A stretch of 64,000 bases of DNA from positions 63,665,558-63,729,557 of the forward strand of contig NC_134825.1 in assembly GCF_004210375.1 (NCBI RefSeq), in the 5' to 3' direction. Below the pieces are notes generated by a model. It worked only from the letters and a program-made list of their open reading frames with translations, made no database searches and was not told the DNA's origin. Position 1 is the first letter of the stretch; the number at the start of each line of letters is the position of its first letter. The stretch is from Tachypleus tridentatus (lineage: Eukaryota > Arthropoda > Merostomata > Xiphosura > Limulidae). This document shows, piece by piece, positions 61,617 to 64,000 of this stretch. A program made the translations under genes and the position numbers.

Positions 61617-61831
61617 GTTAACCTTGTACTATTTATAGAGGGAACAAGAATACATGTTATACCAATAATTGGACTAGAAGTTAAATACTTCAAATATAAT
61701 AAGATCTTCTAACTCATTAGTTTATATATTTTTGACAATTTTCTTCTAAGAAAGTTCACTTGAATTTTCTTGACAGCTATTCAATAATATTATAAGTTAT
61801 TCCGTGTATACATCTACTATTATCATGTTGT
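61617..61831. other. Spacer between inverted SINEs
   Basis: About 215 bp, nothing recognised. Confidence 0.3.
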
Positions 61832-62108
61832 GGCCCCGCACGGCCAGGTGGGTTAAGGCGTTCGACTCGTAATCTGAGGTCGCGGGTTCGAATCCCCGTC
61901 GCACCAAACATGCTAGCCCTTTCAGCCGTGTGGACGTTATAATGTTACGGTCATTCCTACTATTCGTTGATAAAAGAGTAGCCCAACAGCTGACGGTGGG
62001 TGGTGATGACTAGCTACCTTCCCCCTAGTCTTACACTGCTAAATTAGGGACGGCTAGCGCAGATAGCCCTCGCGTAGCTTTGCAGAAAATTCAAAAACAA
62101 ACAAAACA
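61832..62108 (+). repeat. SINE, Thr-tRNA-like family, close to consensus
   Basis: ggccccgcacggccaggtgg, gactcgtaatctgaggtcgc, gggttcgaatccccgtcgca, full body, tail with AAACAAAC repeats. It forms a head-to-head inverted pair with the previous copy. Confidence 0.92.
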
Positions 62109-62940
62109 AAACATTTGGATATTTACTATAAAGTAAGTAAAATGCATTTAGTTTTTAGAGGTTTAGGAAATCATTCTTACTATGCATTTAAAGGCTAATG
62201 ACGATCTTTGTATTCACGATCGATTTTAATAACTCAATGAATGTTGTTGATTGTCAACCTTCAGAAAGGTGTAGTCCATCATATCGAGGTAGTTTATGTT
62301 TTGTCTGTTACAACATTTAGTAAAACACATGAAATAACAAAGCAGGAATTAGTGGACTTAATTGCAGTAGTGATCGTAATTCTGTTTTTTGTAAGACTTG
62401 CAAGTCATTACGAACACTATAAATAACAAAGCCATGGTTCCACAAATAATTTGGTGCATATATAATTTAGACAAATCTATTTATAAGATAAATTCGAGGG
62501 TTGAATTTCTTTTCCTATTTTTATAAAGAAGTCCGTTCACTAAAGTTTGTTATTCATAACGTATGCAAAAGTTTAACATATGCTCATTTTTTTAGGAATG
62601 GATTTGGGACTGTGCAACGTTTAGTGTTCTAACATAATGGCTAACTATAACTAGGTAAAAGTTCTAAATACTGAAGAAAAACACCGAAAGATAAGATAAA
62701 GAGTTTGAGTTGAAAAACAAAGTTGTTAAAAGGTTTATTTTCACACTGACACATCTTCTTTTTACGCATTTCCATCGTAGAACAGTTCTCGCTGGATCAC
62801 AGTAGGGCTAGACTGGCATTCTCGTTTTAATTATTTTCCTGAAAAGCATGTTCTCAGCCCCCCATCCCAAGATTCCTCTTGTCAAATGACAGGCGCACTT
62901 TAAACTAGCTTAATTAGTTTCCAACTTGAAATTGGCATAT
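62109..62940. other. Intergenic, nothing recognised
   Basis: The frame at 62241-62426 is short with a hydrophobic end. No family features and no good splice context were seen. Confidence 0.35.
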
Positions 62941-63100
62941 TCTAATGACTAATGTGTCGGACTGCGGATCAAAGGGTAGAAGGTTCCAGATGCGGCGCTG
63001 CTAAACACGCTCGGCATTTTCGGCTGATGGCTCATTTTAAAAGTGCCAGCCAACCCGTTTTCCGGTTCAGATAGCCAGGAAAAATCCTTAGTGGCGGTGG
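62941..63100 (+). repeat. Possible third tRNA-derived SINE
   Basis: A tRNA-like order is visible: tgtgtcggactgcggatcaa, then a B-box-like gaaggttccagatgc. It is followed by a non-tRNA GC-richer body (cacgctcggcattttcggct, ggttcagatagccagg). No other copy is in the window, so the assignment is weak. Confidence 0.35.
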
Positions 63101-63558
63101 CTACTATTTTTTTTGTCGCAAATCACAAACTTCAGATATACAACCCTTGACTCCTACACAACAGGCCTAATAAACTCCAATATTTCCAATCTGTTCTTTC
63201 TATTAGAAAATCTTCTAGACCAGATAGGAAAATTTACGTTTTAAATCGTTATTCGTCTTGCTGTAATGTCTCAGCACACTTGTTCTCAAGTACAAAACTT
63301 TAATCTGTAATTAACAAAAATCTGTTTATATTTCAAACTGTTGAGTCACAATCATTTAGTTCTATTCCTGATGATCCGTGATTTTAAAAACAAATTCTGG
63401 AAATGTTTACAGTATTAAAAGCTTGATTTATTTATAAAAGAAAGGTAAAAATATGGTTACTGTCTAACAAAAAATTGACGTCCTTTTCATGGTAGGTGAT
63501 ATCTGGAACTTAACGCATCATTCGTTTCAACTTAGTTGCTTTTAAAGCTGTTAAAATA
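63101..63558. other. Upstream region of the exon at 63559
   Basis: AT-rich. May contain the promoter or 5' UTR of the right-edge gene; no clear TATA box or initiator was identified. Confidence 0.3.
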
Positions 63559-63744
63559 ATGAAAGATTTGGCTGTTGCTGCTATACTGATCTCCATTAGT
63601 GCTGCAGTTATAACCATTTTGTACGGTCTATGTCGAATATTGGGCGGTTGGACATGGCTGAAGACTTGGATGACAGGAAGTAAAGAAGAAACATCTTATT
63701 TGACAAGCTGTGATGACTCTAACTTGAAAGGTTATAGTAATATG
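63559..63744 (+). CDS. First coding exon with signal-anchor helix; gene continues off the right edge
   Basis: The ATG at 63559 opens exactly 62 codons to a near-perfect donor (aatatg/gtaagtgtatg) at 63744/63745, phase 0. Residues 4-22 (LAVAAILISISAAVITILY) form a hydrophobic helix. It is followed by GLCRILGGWTWLKTWMTG, with a Cys and basic residues, then a polar acidic stretch (SKEETSYLTSCDDSNLKG). A very short N-terminus before the helix and a cytosolic tail with juxtamembrane Cys is the layout of synaptotagmin N-termini, and the exon has the same orientation as the synaptotagmin ending at 27100. It may be a neighbouring synaptotagmin or another type III membrane protein. The family is not proven. 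Confidence 0.6.
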
Positions 63745-64000
63745 GTAAGTGTATGAAAATTTGAAGTTGAATATTGTAGTTTACTTAAATATTAATACAA
63801 CTTGTCGAAACACTTTTCCTTAGAAGAATTAGCATACATGCATACCTATATATGCAAACTCGTTTCGAAGATATAGAATTGTGTAAATATAAACATACAA
63901 CTACATATCTACATATAAATAGACAGTGAGACATAGAAAGTGTCAGATCTTAAATAAACGTAATTAGTGTAAATTTCTCATTTAACGCAGTATTGAAAAT
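63745..64000 (+). other. Start of an intron
   Basis: Follows the consensus donor gtaagtgt and runs to the end of the window without an acceptor joined to an open frame. Confidence 0.5.

Noticed and set aside
60432..61693. Minus-strand frames with similar peptides at 60432-60623 and 61499-61693
   Set aside because: The similarity comes from reading the same SINE head in both; not a gene family.

Overview
The window is animal nuclear DNA: AT-rich, with introns bounded by canonical splice sites, tRNA-derived SINEs, Tc1/mariner elements and a long satellite array. The abundant SINE with a Thr-tRNA-like head and a strongly conserved body, the chelicerate-sized introns and the gene type suggest an arthropod. 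I think a horseshoe crab (Xiphosura) is most likely, but that rests on recall of the SINE family and was not tested.

Gene content is sparse. The one well-supported gene is the 3' part of a synaptotagmin on the + strand, with five coding exons at 18347-18896, 22056-22202, 24448-24758, 26304-26424 and 26799-27100. The exon phases match throughout and give one 1431-nt frame (476 residues plus stop): a Ser/Pro-rich linker, C2A, C2B and a C-terminal WHxL motif. The transmembrane exon(s) must lie further upstream. C2A keeps most calcium-binding aspartates. C2B has lost nearly all of them but has a very basic strand, like the Syt12-type atypical synaptotagmins. One intron appears to be of the GC-AG class. 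At the right edge (63559-63744) a separate + strand first exon encodes a signal anchor and ends in a perfect donor; its gene continues outside the window. At the left edge (2-472) an unidentified frame is open from off-window.

Repeats by region. 1-10.2 kb: a mariner-type MITE, an NcoI-cored minisatellite, a TTATGAGG-type minisatellite and SINE copies. 10.29-16.25 kb: about 70 head-to-tail copies of an 85-bp HindIII satellite with evidence of 6- and 12-unit block duplication. 16.3-27.4 kb: the synaptotagmin exons, with a dead Tc1-like transposon (19727-21268) inside an intron. 27.4-63.5 kb: mostly unannotatable intergenic DNA carrying many SINE copies of two families, a second dead Tc1-like transposon (38610-40133), a second MITE (42317-42541) and several young tandem duplications.

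The two SINE families have different tRNA-like heads (Thr-like and Val-like) but related 3' tails, so they may share a retrotransposition partner. Two Val-type copies also share about 55 bp of 3' flank, which looks like 3' transduction. No bacterial-type features, CRISPR arrays or rRNA genes were seen.
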